Of a DNA stretch of 64,000 nucleotides, positions 33,314 through 43,467 are shown piece by piece. Position 1 is the first letter of the stretch. Every line of letters starts with the position of its first letter. The stretch is taken from the NCBI GenBank assembly GCA_964503315.1, contig CAZCZL010000008.1, positions 62,001 to 126,000 on the forward strand, read 5' to 3'. The position numbers were made by a program, and so were the translations under genes. This DNA is from FEB-12 sp964503315. GTDB taxonomy: Bacteria > Zixibacteria > MSB-5A5 > GN15 > FEB-12. The notes under the pieces are model-generated. The model did not search any database and was not told the origin of the DNA. It worked only from the letters and a program-made list of their open reading frames with translations.

Positions 33314-34390
33314 ATGCGTAGTATCCCAACCGTCTCCCAGAGCCAGGTTGCAGAACTGACTCACACCCTTGGCCACCGGTTGTTGGTGACCCCTGAATCG
33401 ATCTATCCCTTCATGGATTTCGACAGTTTCCTTCCCGAATTGCTTTCCCTCGTCACGCATGGCACCAGCCGCATAGTCGGCGGCGGACATCTTTCGCCGG
33501 ATATTCTTATCGCGGCGGATCGCGCCAATCAGGCGATTCATGAAACCCTGAGCGTGTCCCCCTTCGCGATCGATTCCGACACTATCGCCGCGGCGATCAC
33601 CTCGCCCAGGGACGTCGTCTACATTGCCAACCCTAACCGAGTGACCGGCGCCAATGTCGGCCTGAGCGACCTCAAACAACTGGTCGAGAAGATCCCGGAA
33701 GGGATCCTCATCGTCGACGAATATTACTATGACTACTATGGCATTTCCGCCATCCCGCTGTTGCAGAATTATGCCAATGTGATCGTGCTGCGCTCGTTCA
33801 CGTCGTCATTCGGCGTCGGTTCGTCCGACTCCGGCTTCCTTGTCGGTTCGCCGACCATCGTGGAACACCTGATGGAGCGTATCCCCGCGAACGGTGTCAG
33901 TACCACCAAATACAAACTATTGGCGACCGCGGTCAATAGCACCGAGGTACTCGCCAATCGCTTGCGCGGATTGCACGATGAAATGCTGCGCGTCTCGACC
34001 GTCCTTACCCGCATGGGGATACAAAACCGCATCACCGCGGCGGATTTCCTGTTGATACGCGTGGCTGATGTCGTCGCAACCGGCAACTCCCTCGCGAAGG
34101 CGCGTGTGCCGTTCGACAACCTGGATGGCTACCCGCAACTGAAGGGGTACCTGCGCTACCAGGTGCAGTCCGAAATGAACAATGAAAATCTCATCAACGC
34201 GTTCTCGCGTATGCCGCTCGACAATTACCGTGTCGCCGGAGTTGATGTTCGCCGCACCACGCTGAAACGTCCGAGCGAAATAGTTGTGGAGGATCCGACT
34301 CCGTCGCGCCAGCTCGTTCGAGTAGCGGCAGAGACGCGCCAAGTCTCAGTGCGAACTCGAACGAACCGACAGAAACAGACAACCCGATAG
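33314..34390 (+). CDS. HisC-like aminotransferase fold lacking the PLP lysine
   Basis: A 358-aa protein with the layout of the class I/II aminotransferase family, HisC-like branch: YIANPNRVTGANV (the NPNxPTG motif), ILIVDEYYYDYYG with D135 (which binds the PLP pyridine nitrogen in active enzymes), then VLRSFTSSFGVGSSDSGFLVG, where active enzymes have RTFSKAFGLAGLRLGY. The Schiff-base lysine is therefore S164, and the phosphate-binding arginine position is D. The codons (ACG TCG TCA) leave no doubt about the residues in this read. The small C-terminal tail (about 320-358) is basic and rich in Arg/Thr. It lies between exopolysaccharide export and sugar transferase genes. Enzymatic transamination is unlikely. 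Confidence 0.8.
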   Translation: MRSIPTVSQSQVAELTHTLGHRLLVTPESIYPFMDFDSFLPELLSLVTHGTSRIVGGGHLSPDILIAADRANQAIHETLSVSPFAIDSDTIAAAITSPRDVVYIANPNRVTGANVGLSDLKQLVEKIPEGILIVDEYYYDYYGISAIPLLQNYANVIVLRSFTSSFGVGSSDSGFLVGSPTIVEHLMERIPANGVSTTKYKLLATAVNSTEVLANRLRGLHDEMLRVSTVLTRMGIQNRITAADFLLIRVADVVATGNSLAKARVPFDNLDGYPQLKGYLRYQVQSEMNNENLINAFSRMPLDNYRVAGVDVRRTTLKRPSEIVVEDPTPSRQLVRVAAETRQVSVRTRTNRQKQTTR

Positions 34391-34434
34391 ATCGGCACCA
34401 GCCGTTTAACGACCATTTCACGCGGGGATCGTTT

Positions 34435-36021
34435 ATGACGAATAACGCCAACGTGCTGTCGCGGCCGAACCAGACTGAACAGACTCAGCCGGTCAAATCA
34501 ACGGCACCTCTGGACAGACCGACCACAGATCATTTACAGGATCGGTCTGCGGTGAGCTCCATACTCACAGAGAGTATTGAGTTCAAGGGGGAGGATCATA
34601 TCTCTCCGCGCCCGACCTCGCTGAAAGGAGAGTTCCAGGAACTCTGGCTTCTCCTGTGCGGAGAGACTGGCGGAATAGTGTTATCTCTCGTATCGATTGC
34701 TCTATCCGCGAACCTGACCGCAACTGCCGGCCCGTGGTTGTTCGAAGCAATGGTCGTACTTATTGGCATTCGATTTATCCTCGCGTTTCGAAAACAACAT
34801 CGATCGGTCCTGCAGACTCGCCTGTTGAGAACACATCTCCGCAACCTAGTCATTGAAGAAACAGCTATCACTATCGCTTTTGTAGCCGCCTGTTTCGCCA
34901 TGGCCTGGGACATTACCCGACCGACGGCGCTCCTGTTCGTCATACTCAACCTGACCGGGCAATGCGCCCTGTATCTCGCTACGCGAACGGTCTCCCGCTG
35001 GATAACGAAACATCGAAGATCAGATACACCTGGACGGCACGCGCGACACGCTGTGATCGCGGGGACCGGCCCCAGGGCATTCAAGGTGGCCGATGCCATC
35101 ATGCACGCGCCGGAACTTGGGACGCATCTGCTGGGTTTTCTCGACTACCATAAGTCCGGATTCTGGCGTTACCATGATGCCCCCCTCATCGGCCATCCTG
35201 ATTGCCTTGAGAAGTTGATCATCGAAGGTCAGGTGGACGCGCTTTTCATCGCGCTCGAACCGGATGATATTCCACGTTCATCGGAACTCTTCCGCGCGGC
35301 TGAAAGGACCGGGGTCGAGATCTACCTGTTGCCGGATATCTATCAACCGACGCTTGCCCGTCCCGGACTCGCCAATCTCAATGGTTTCTCTACTCTGGTC
35401 TACCGGACAACGCCCGAGAGCAGGATTTCTCTCATGTGTAAAGGAGTGATCGATCGGATCGGCGCAATCATCGGGATAGTGCTTGCGGCGCCGATCATGC
35501 TCGCTGTAGCCGTTGCCATCAAGATCGATTCTCCCGGTCCGATCCTCTTCAAACAGACCCGCTCCGGTCTGAATGGAAAACGCTTCCCTCTCTACAAATT
35601 CAGAACTATGTGCACGGATGCCGAGAAGCGCAAAGCGGAACTTGCCGCCCACAACGAAATGAGTGGGCCGGTCTTCAAGATCAAAGCGGATCCACGCGTC
35701 ACGCGCCTTGGCAGATTCCTCCGCAAATATTCCATCGATGAACTTCCGCAACTCTTCAATATTCTCAACGGCGATATGTCGCTGGTGGGTCCGCGTCCGC
35801 CACTCCCGGCGGAGGTCTCCAAATTCGAGGCCTGGCAGCGACGCAAGCTCTCTGTTAAACCGGGCCTCACCTGTCTCTGGCAGGTGAACGGGCGGAACGC
35901 GATCGACTTCGAGGACTGGATGCGGCTTGATCTGGAGTATATCGATAAATGGTCGCTGCTGCTGGACGCCAAGATACTGCTAAAGACTGTTCCAGCCGTT
36001 CTGAAAGGATCCGGACATTGA
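34435..36021 (+). CDS. Polyprenyl-phosphate sugar phosphotransferase (WbaP/WcaJ type)
   Basis: Initiates a surface polysaccharide by moving a sugar phosphate from a UDP-sugar to undecaprenyl phosphate at the inner membrane. The 528-aa protein has an N-terminal soluble tail (1-65), several transmembrane segments (about 70-185), a nucleotide-binding-like middle domain (HAVIAGTGPRAFKVADAI, LIGHPDCLEKLIIEGQVDALFIAL), and the bacterial sugar transferase domain with KRFPLYKFRTMCTDAE, GRFLRKYSIDELPQLFNIL and MSLVGPRPPLPAEV. The start ATG is preceded by GGGGA. The Wzi-like gene follows at 11 bases. Confidence 0.95.
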   Translation: MTNNANVLSRPNQTEQTQPVKSTAPLDRPTTDHLQDRSAVSSILTESIEFKGEDHISPRPTSLKGEFQELWLLLCGETGGIVLSLVSIALSANLTATAGPWLFEAMVVLIGIRFILAFRKQHRSVLQTRLLRTHLRNLVIEETAITIAFVAACFAMAWDITRPTALLFVILNLTGQCALYLATRTVSRWITKHRRSDTPGRHARHAVIAGTGPRAFKVADAIMHAPELGTHLLGFLDYHKSGFWRYHDAPLIGHPDCLEKLIIEGQVDALFIALEPDDIPRSSELFRAAERTGVEIYLLPDIYQPTLARPGLANLNGFSTLVYRTTPESRISLMCKGVIDRIGAIIGIVLAAPIMLAVAVAIKIDSPGPILFKQTRSGLNGKRFPLYKFRTMCTDAEKRKAELAAHNEMSGPVFKIKADPRVTRLGRFLRKYSIDELPQLFNILNGDMSLVGPRPPLPAEVSKFEAWQRRKLSVKPGLTCLWQVNGRNAIDFEDWMRLDLEYIDKWSLLLDAKILLKTVPAVLKGSGH

Positions 36022-36032
36022 ACGGAGCCAGA

Positions 36033-37481
36033 ATGACATTATGCGTGGCGCTGTCCTTTCTCTTCGCGTCGAGCCTGATGGCGGCATCGGGAGTACTCCC
36101 GGTCGGCCAGGACGCGACCGGGCTGCTCTATGACCGGATGCGGCATGAGCAGGCGACTGAGTTTAACCGTTTCGATTATCAACTCGGCCCGTACCCGATA
36201 GATCGATTTGATCTTGCCGGCACGCCCTTCAAAACCTTGTCGGAGATCTCCGATTATCGTCTGTCGCTGTTTTCGTCGCTCGGAGAGAATTTTGCCGCTG
36301 CCAAGAATTCCCGCTCACTCGCTTTAGAGGCGATTCGCGGCGGATTGGCGCTTCGGCCCGGGAACAATCTCTTTGTCTACGGCAACTTTGTGCTCGATGA
36401 GGAGCGAGCAAAAGATCCCGCCTATATAGGTAAAAAGTGGCGAGGTCTGGCCGGCGATGTCGAACAGGCGTTCGCGTTCTGGCAAACTGAAAAGTTCGAT
36501 CTCACCGCCGGACGATTCGCCTCATTCTGGGGTACCGACAACTCGCTGGTCCTTGGACCAAACACGCCTCTCGATGGCTTTGGCTACTCGTACCGTTGGG
36601 GAAAGCTGACGCTCAGCTACCGTCTCGCGCGACTTGACCCGCTGACACGCTGGTCCGAGGACACAAATCGAGTTGTCGAGAACAGATATTTCGCGGGACA
36701 TCGACTTGATATTCATCTGTCCAGAAAACTTCGCGTCGGATTCTTTGAGACAGTTGTATTCGGCGGCGAAGGGCGACAAATAGAGCTCTACTACTTGAAT
36801 CCACTAATCTTTTTCCATGGCTCACAGGTCAACGAAGGGAGCAACGACAACACCTTTGTCGGGTTTGACTTCTCTCTAAGACCGAGTTCGGGTTTCCATT
36901 TTTATGGTCAATTGATGATCGACGACATGCAGATTGAAAAAAGATCGCAATCCGATCAGGAGCCGAACGAAATCGGGTTCCTCGCCGGATGCTACCTTGC
37001 CGATATCGCGCCATCATTCGATCTCTCCGCCGAATACAGCCGCGTCACCAACTGGACATACAATCAGGATCTTCCGCGGAATCGTTATCTCTTCAAAAAC
37101 GAGTTGATCGGCTCCGCCCGGGGCAATGATTATGAACTGACTGATATCAAGCTCATCCGCTGGTTCGGGAAGCTGACCATGGCCTCCCTGAATATCTCCT
37201 ATCTCCGCCAGGGTGAAGGAAGAGTGATCGATGAATGGACCGAGCCGTGGCTCTCCGCCACCGGCGATTACAGCGAACCATTTCCAACCGGAACAGTTGA
37301 GAAGACCGCCAGTCTCTCTTTAGGCGTCAAGGGATACCTCAAATCAGTCGCCGGATATGATCTGCAGGCGGGTGTCGATCGGGTCAGCAATCTGGGCCAC
37401 ACGAGTGGCGACAACCGCACGATCCCGTTCCTTCGACTGACCCTTTCCGCAACTTTCTCGACCATCATTGACGCTCGCTAG
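36033..37481 (+). CDS. Wzi-like capsule assembly outer-membrane protein
   Basis: A 482-aa beta-barrel of the Wzi family, which binds capsule polysaccharide at the cell surface. Signal peptide TLCVALSFLFASSLMAASG; then long alternating strands, with the family segment RQIELYYLNPLIFFHGSQVNEGSNDNTFVGFDFSLRP in the barrel and TLSATFSTIIDAR at the end. The ATG at 36033 has CGGAG before it. The barrel lies in the operon of the sugar transferase. Together with the SLBB protein it marks a capsule or exopolysaccharide pathway. Confidence 0.88.
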   Translation: MTLCVALSFLFASSLMAASGVLPVGQDATGLLYDRMRHEQATEFNRFDYQLGPYPIDRFDLAGTPFKTLSEISDYRLSLFSSLGENFAAAKNSRSLALEAIRGGLALRPGNNLFVYGNFVLDEERAKDPAYIGKKWRGLAGDVEQAFAFWQTEKFDLTAGRFASFWGTDNSLVLGPNTPLDGFGYSYRWGKLTLSYRLARLDPLTRWSEDTNRVVENRYFAGHRLDIHLSRKLRVGFFETVVFGGEGRQIELYYLNPLIFFHGSQVNEGSNDNTFVGFDFSLRPSSGFHFYGQLMIDDMQIEKRSQSDQEPNEIGFLAGCYLADIAPSFDLSAEYSRVTNWTYNQDLPRNRYLFKNELIGSARGNDYELTDIKLIRWFGKLTMASLNISYLRQGEGRVIDEWTEPWLSATGDYSEPFPTGTVEKTASLSLGVKGYLKSVAGYDLQAGVDRVSNLGHTSGDNRTIPFLRLTLSATFSTIIDAR

Positions 37482-37608
37482 CGTTCTCTTTCTATCTCGC
37501 TCCAGAAACCTTAGTGTGGCGGCCTTGTTACACCCTCCATACGGTGTTGACCGGCGGGCGCTGGTGCGCTATTCTGGTTCGACCACACTATGAATGAAAG
37601 AAAGACGT

Positions 37609-39650
<2,042 letters not shown>

Positions 39651-39654
<4 letters not shown>

Positions 39655-40133
39655 CGCGGGTCGAATGCCTCGTATTTCGATTTTTTGCCGGTAACACTGG
39701 AGATATCTATTCGCCAGACCACGAGCGGCGCGAGGGCGTTGTCCGGTATCTCCCAGTCATCCTTGTCCGAGTACTTCTTCATGATGCACTGAACGGCGCG
39801 GCGTTTTTCTTCGAACTCGTTCAGGAACGACACTTTCCCATAGCCGACCACACTGAAATACTTCATCGACCAGCCGCAAGCTTGTTCGGTCTCATGCACC
39901 TCGGTTCGAATGTCCACCTCGAAGCAGACCTCGGGTGAGTCTCTCAAGATATCCAGTTTGGTTCCTTCGGGCGCGGAATGAATAAAAAGCGAGTTCTGAT
40001 CGTATCCAAAACTGAAAGGAAGAAGATACGGTCGATGCTGTCGGTCGACCATCGCCACCCGGACGACGTGAGCTTCATCGAGGATAGCGTCGATAGTCGC
40101 ACAGTCGGTTATCTCCTTGTCTATACGTCGCAT
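39651..40133 (-). CDS. Pyridoxamine-5'-phosphate-oxidase-like flavin protein (NimA type)
   Basis: A 160-aa split-barrel flavin-binding protein. VVRVAMVDRQHRPYLLPFSFGYDQNSLFIHSAPEGTKLDIL and ACGWSMKYFSVVGYGKVSFLNEFEEKRRAV match the NimA-type pyridoxamine oxidase-like family, members of which bind FMN or haem and include nitroimidazole resistance proteins. It is convergent with the YyaL gene, overlapping it by four bases. Substrate unknown. Confidence 0.85.
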
Positions 40134-40265
40134 ACGTTAGTATAGCGGATTCCTTTACAGGGAACAACCGATTGCTTAGATTGTTTTAGAGAATGGATTC
40201 AGATAGAAACCATTGCGTGACGAATGCATTAATCCCATACATACCTAAGCTTGGAGGTTACCGCG

Positions 40266-40973
40266 TTGAAACAATCTCACATAGTCCGAGCGCTGCTTGC
40301 TGTCTTCCTGACAGCGGGCATTCTTATGTCATTAAGTGCGAACCTGGTGGCGCAGGAGCAGCAGCAGTCGATGCTGACCGACCCGCGTATGGTGGTTATT
40401 CCCACCCGTACGTTCGATGAGATCAATAATGATGCTGACAATGCCAAGGCATCAAAATCCCTGGCCGAACTCCGCAAGCAACAGGCTGAAGAACGGCTGA
40501 GACAGGTTGATATCACCATTGATAGCCGTAAGAAGATGCTTAGCGACGTTGATCGCCGCAAGAACGAAGCCAAGAAGGCTAAGCGCGCGTCAGAATTGAT
40601 CGCGCTCGATATCGAGAAGAAGGCAAATCAGCAGGCGGTGGATCTTCTGAACAAACTGAAGGAACTTCGCAAGACCGAAGCCGAAGAGTCAAAGGCCGAA
40701 GCAGAACTGGCCGATGTCGAATATCAGACTCTGCAGCTTGAGTCGGAACTGGTGCGCAAACGGAATGAGTACGACTCCATGGCGACCGCAGGCGCGGGAG
40801 ACCTCACGCTGACTACCGCGCAACAAGTGCTTCGCGAGCTTGAAGTTCGCGTGCTGAAACTTCAGCAGCAACAGGCCGAAGCTACCCAGAAAGTCGCCAG
40901 CAAGCAGAAGGATATTATCTCCCGCCGGATGAAGCTGCACGAGGCGCAGTTGAAACTTGGCATGCCGAGGTAG
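40266..40973 (+). CDS. Exported coiled-coil protein
   Basis: A 235-aa protein with a signal peptide (KQSHIVRALLAVFLTAGILMSLSANLVAQ) and a nearly continuous coiled coil from about residue 45 to the end (for example KQQAEERLRQVDITIDSRKKM, KKANQQAVDLLNKLKELRKTE). The start is TTG at 40266, where an excellent GGAGGT lies nine bases upstream; no ATG is near. Probably a periplasmic rod or an adaptor. It ends with a terminator shared with the convergent ispG. Confidence 0.75.
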   Translation: MKQSHIVRALLAVFLTAGILMSLSANLVAQEQQQSMLTDPRMVVIPTRTFDEINNDADNAKASKSLAELRKQQAEERLRQVDITIDSRKKMLSDVDRRKNEAKKAKRASELIALDIEKKANQQAVDLLNKLKELRKTEAEESKAEAELADVEYQTLQLESELVRKRNEYDSMATAGAGDLTLTTAQQVLRELEVRVLKLQQQQAEATQKVASKQKDIISRRMKLHEAQLKLGMPR

Positions 40974-40999
40974 GTGGTCGCTGGAGACTGAGATTGAGA

Positions 41000-41033
41000 A
41001 ACGGCAGATGAGGACGTCTGCCGTTCATTTTTT
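41000..41033 (+). terminator. Terminator after the coiled-coil gene
   Basis: AACGGCAGA and TCTGCCGTT form a nine-base stem with an eight-base loop, and six T follow two bases later (41028-41033). Confidence 0.88.
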
Positions 41034-41063
41034 ACAGAAGGATCTCTTGGATAGATAATCACA

Positions 41064-42161
41064 CTACCGCGGGATCTTCTCGCCGGTCATTGCCTCGATC
41101 TCATCGAGCAGACTGCGCTCAAGGTCGGCTTCGTCCATCCGCTTGACGATCTCACCTTTCTTGATAAGGATCCCCTTTCCGGCGCCGCCGGCAATACCGA
41201 CATCGGCCGCGGCGGCTTCGCCGGGGCCATTCACCGCGCAGCCCATCACCGCCACTTTGAGCGGCGTTTTGATGTGACGGGTCTTGGCAGAGATAGACTC
41301 CGCCAGCGGGATCATATCTATCTGACAACGCCCGCAGGTCGGGCAGGCGATGACTTCGACTCCCTCATTCACCAGCGCGCAGCTCTGAAGGATCTGCTTA
41401 GCGACACGTGGCTCATGGATCGGGTCGGCCGCCAATGATACTCGGATCGTGTCGCCGATTCCGGTCATAAGGATCGCGCCGATACCAACCGATGATTTTA
41501 TCGTTCCGGTCTCCAGAATCCCCGATTCGGTAATGCCAATATGGAGCGGGTAATCACATCGTTGGGCCAAGAGATGGTACGACCAGAAGGCAACATTGGT
41601 ATTGGTCGACTTGACCGACAGAACGATATCCTGGAAATTCATGTCTTCGAGGATAGCTGCTTCGCGCAGGGCCGCTTCAACAAAAGCGCGGGGGTCATCA
41701 TGACCGTACTGGTCGAGCAGGTCTTTTGGGAGTGAGCCGGAGTTGACGCCGATACGGATCGGCACGCCGCGATCTTTAGCCGCCTGGGTCACCTCGCGGA
41801 CTTTCCATTCCGCCCCGATATTGCCGGGGTTGATGCGGATCTTGTCGAAGCCCGCTTCAATCGCTTTCAGCGCAAGCTTGTACTGGAAATGGATATCCGC
41901 CACGATCGGCTTGTTTGGAACACGGTCTTTGATCGCCTTGAGGCAATCCCCCGCCTGGTGGTTCAACACGGAGATGCGGACGATATCGCAGCCGGCATCG
42001 AATAATTGCGTTATCTGACCGACCGTCGCCTCGACATCGCGGGTATCAGTGGTGGTCATCGACTGGATGGCGATCGGAAAACCGCCGCCGATCAGGACAT
42101 CACCAATCTTGACAGCGCGGCTTTTACGACGCTTTATTGGGTAACTGAGTTGTAAGTCCAT
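41064..42161 (-). CDS. ispG: 4-hydroxy-3-methylbut-2-enyl diphosphate synthase IspG
   Basis: Iron-sulfur enzyme of the non-mevalonate isoprenoid pathway; reduces MEcPP to HMBPP. The 365-aa length and motifs fit: SMTTTDTRDVEATVGQI near the start, VADIHFQYKLAL, KIRINPGNIG, and the 4Fe-4S ligands in CPTCGRCQID and CAVNGPGEA. It is on the minus strand between two plus-strand genes. The presence of IspG shows that isoprenoids, including the polyprenyl carrier for the polysaccharide module, come from the DXP route. Confidence 0.97.
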   Translation of the reverse strand: MDLQLSYPIKRRKSRAVKIGDVLIGGGFPIAIQSMTTTDTRDVEATVGQITQLFDAGCDIVRISVLNHQAGDCLKAIKDRVPNKPIVADIHFQYKLALKAIEAGFDKIRINPGNIGAEWKVREVTQAAKDRGVPIRIGVNSGSLPKDLLDQYGHDDPRAFVEAALREAAILEDMNFQDIVLSVKSTNTNVAFWSYHLLAQRCDYPLHIGITESGILETGTIKSSVGIGAILMTGIGDTIRVSLAADPIHEPRVAKQILQSCALVNEGVEVIACPTCGRCQIDMIPLAESISAKTRHIKTPLKVAVMGCAVNGPGEAAAADVGIAGGAGKGILIKKGEIVKRMDEADLERSLLDEIEAMTGEKIPR

Positions 42162-42246
42162 ATCTGTACGAAAGTTGAAATGTTGCTACCGTCGACCCAT
42201 AATGTAACTGTTTTACGTCTGGCGGCAACCGAAAGTTGAGTGATTC

Positions 42247-42705
42247 GTGATCTGGCTCAAGCGCCTCTTGCCGTTGGTCCTCATCCTCATCGCCTGGTTT
42301 GCCTGGAAGGGAATAACGAAATCCCAGCAGGAAAAAGCAACCGCCGCGGATACTCGCTACGCTTTGGTGACCGCCCACGCCTGGGTGGCCGCCACGACCT
42401 ACCGCGAGAATCCCGCAGGCTACCTGGAGTTTCGTGATTCTCTCTTGCAAGCCAATAACATAACCAAAGATGACCTGTTCCAGCACCTTCAGGTTTTCGA
42501 AAATGATATCAACCGCCAACTGACGTTTTCCCAGACAGTTAGCCGGTTAGTCGACTCATTGCTCAAAGCAAATCCTGCTTCCGCCAAAAAGCCGCCGGCA
42601 GTTGACACGACAGCACAGTCAACCGAAGTGGCAGACACAATAAAGGATTCCGCCGCCGCACAATCACGAGTGCCAGTGCCCAAGACGGATTCGTCAAAGC
42701 GATGA
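42247..42705 (+). CDS. Small membrane-anchored protein, unknown
   Basis: A 152-aa protein with one N-terminal membrane helix (IWLKRLLPLVLILIAWFAWKG), a helical middle (about 30-115) and a low-complexity Ala/Ser/Thr/Asp tail. The start is GTG. No family recognised. It is divergent from ispG (85 bases apart) and precedes a methyltransferase gene by 31 bases. Confidence 0.55.
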   Translation: MIWLKRLLPLVLILIAWFAWKGITKSQQEKATAADTRYALVTAHAWVAATTYRENPAGYLEFRDSLLQANNITKDDLFQHLQVFENDINRQLTFSQTVSRLVDSLLKANPASAKKPPAVDTTAQSTEVADTIKDSAAAQSRVPVPKTDSSKR

Positions 42706-42736
42706 CGCAGATGATGGGTTGGGTCGTACAATAGAT

Positions 42737-43462
42737 ATGATGGAGTTCAAAAACGTATACCAGGATACCCAGCGTGCGGAAGCGTATGCGCGCCTTGAAT
42801 TCCCCGGCACCTATTATCTCGCCTACCGGGACATTCCGACTTTGTGTGAAACATATGTCACCGGCAAACGCGCGCTGGATTTTGGATGCGGCACCGGACG
42901 CTCTACCCGCTTTCTCAAAGGACTGGGGTTTGTCACGGTCGGAGTAGATATCTCCGCGGATATGCTCAAGCTGGCGCAGACAAAAGACCGGCAGGGAAAG
43001 TATTTGCTGGTGAGCGAATCTCCTCTAGAGCTCCTTGCGGGATATCATTTCGATCTGATCTTTGCGGCATTCACTTTCGACAATGTTCCGACCCGTGAAC
43101 GCAAAGTCGCGCTCTTCGAGGATTTGGCCTCGATTCTGGCCGATCATGGCAGGATCATTAATTTGGTCTCCGCGCCAGAGATATACACGCACGAATGGGC
43201 ATCATTCACCACCAAGGATTTTCCGGAGAACAAGCTTGCCAGGCTAGGTGATCATGTGAAGATAGTGATGACCGATGTCGAGGATCGACGTCCGGTCGAG
43301 GATGTGCTCTGGACCGACGAAGGGTACCGAGATATCTATGACGAGGTCGGCCTGCACGTCCTTGATCTGCACCAACCGTTGGCCCACGAGTCTGAACCGT
43401 TCGAATGGAAAAATGAGATCCGCCTTTCCCCCTGGTCGATCTACGTACTCGGAAAAGAGTAA
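42737..43462 (+). CDS. Class I SAM-dependent methyltransferase
   Basis: A 241-aa methyltransferase with motif I ALDFGCGTGRSTRFLKGLGF (about residues 45-64), VVGVDISADMLKLA (motif II), FDLIFAAFTFDNVP (motif III) and a Rossmann end AEHGRIINLVSAPEIY. Substrate unknown; it resembles small-molecule or ubiquinone/menaquinone-type methyltransferases. The ATG at 42737 or the next codon is the start; an upstream TTG would add six residues. Confidence 0.85.
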   Translation: MMEFKNVYQDTQRAEAYARLEFPGTYYLAYRDIPTLCETYVTGKRALDFGCGTGRSTRFLKGLGFVTVGVDISADMLKLAQTKDRQGKYLLVSESPLELLAGYHFDLIFAAFTFDNVPTRERKVALFEDLASILADHGRIINLVSAPEIYTHEWASFTTKDFPENKLARLGDHVKIVMTDVEDRRPVEDVLWTDEGYRDIYDEVGLHVLDLHQPLAHESEPFEWKNEIRLSPWSIYVLGKE

Positions 43463-43467
43463 TCGAA

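Noticed and set aside
37482..37608. Possible tRNA (GGTTCGAC-like T-loop) before the YyaL gene
   Set aside because: No acceptor or anticodon stem can be folded around it.
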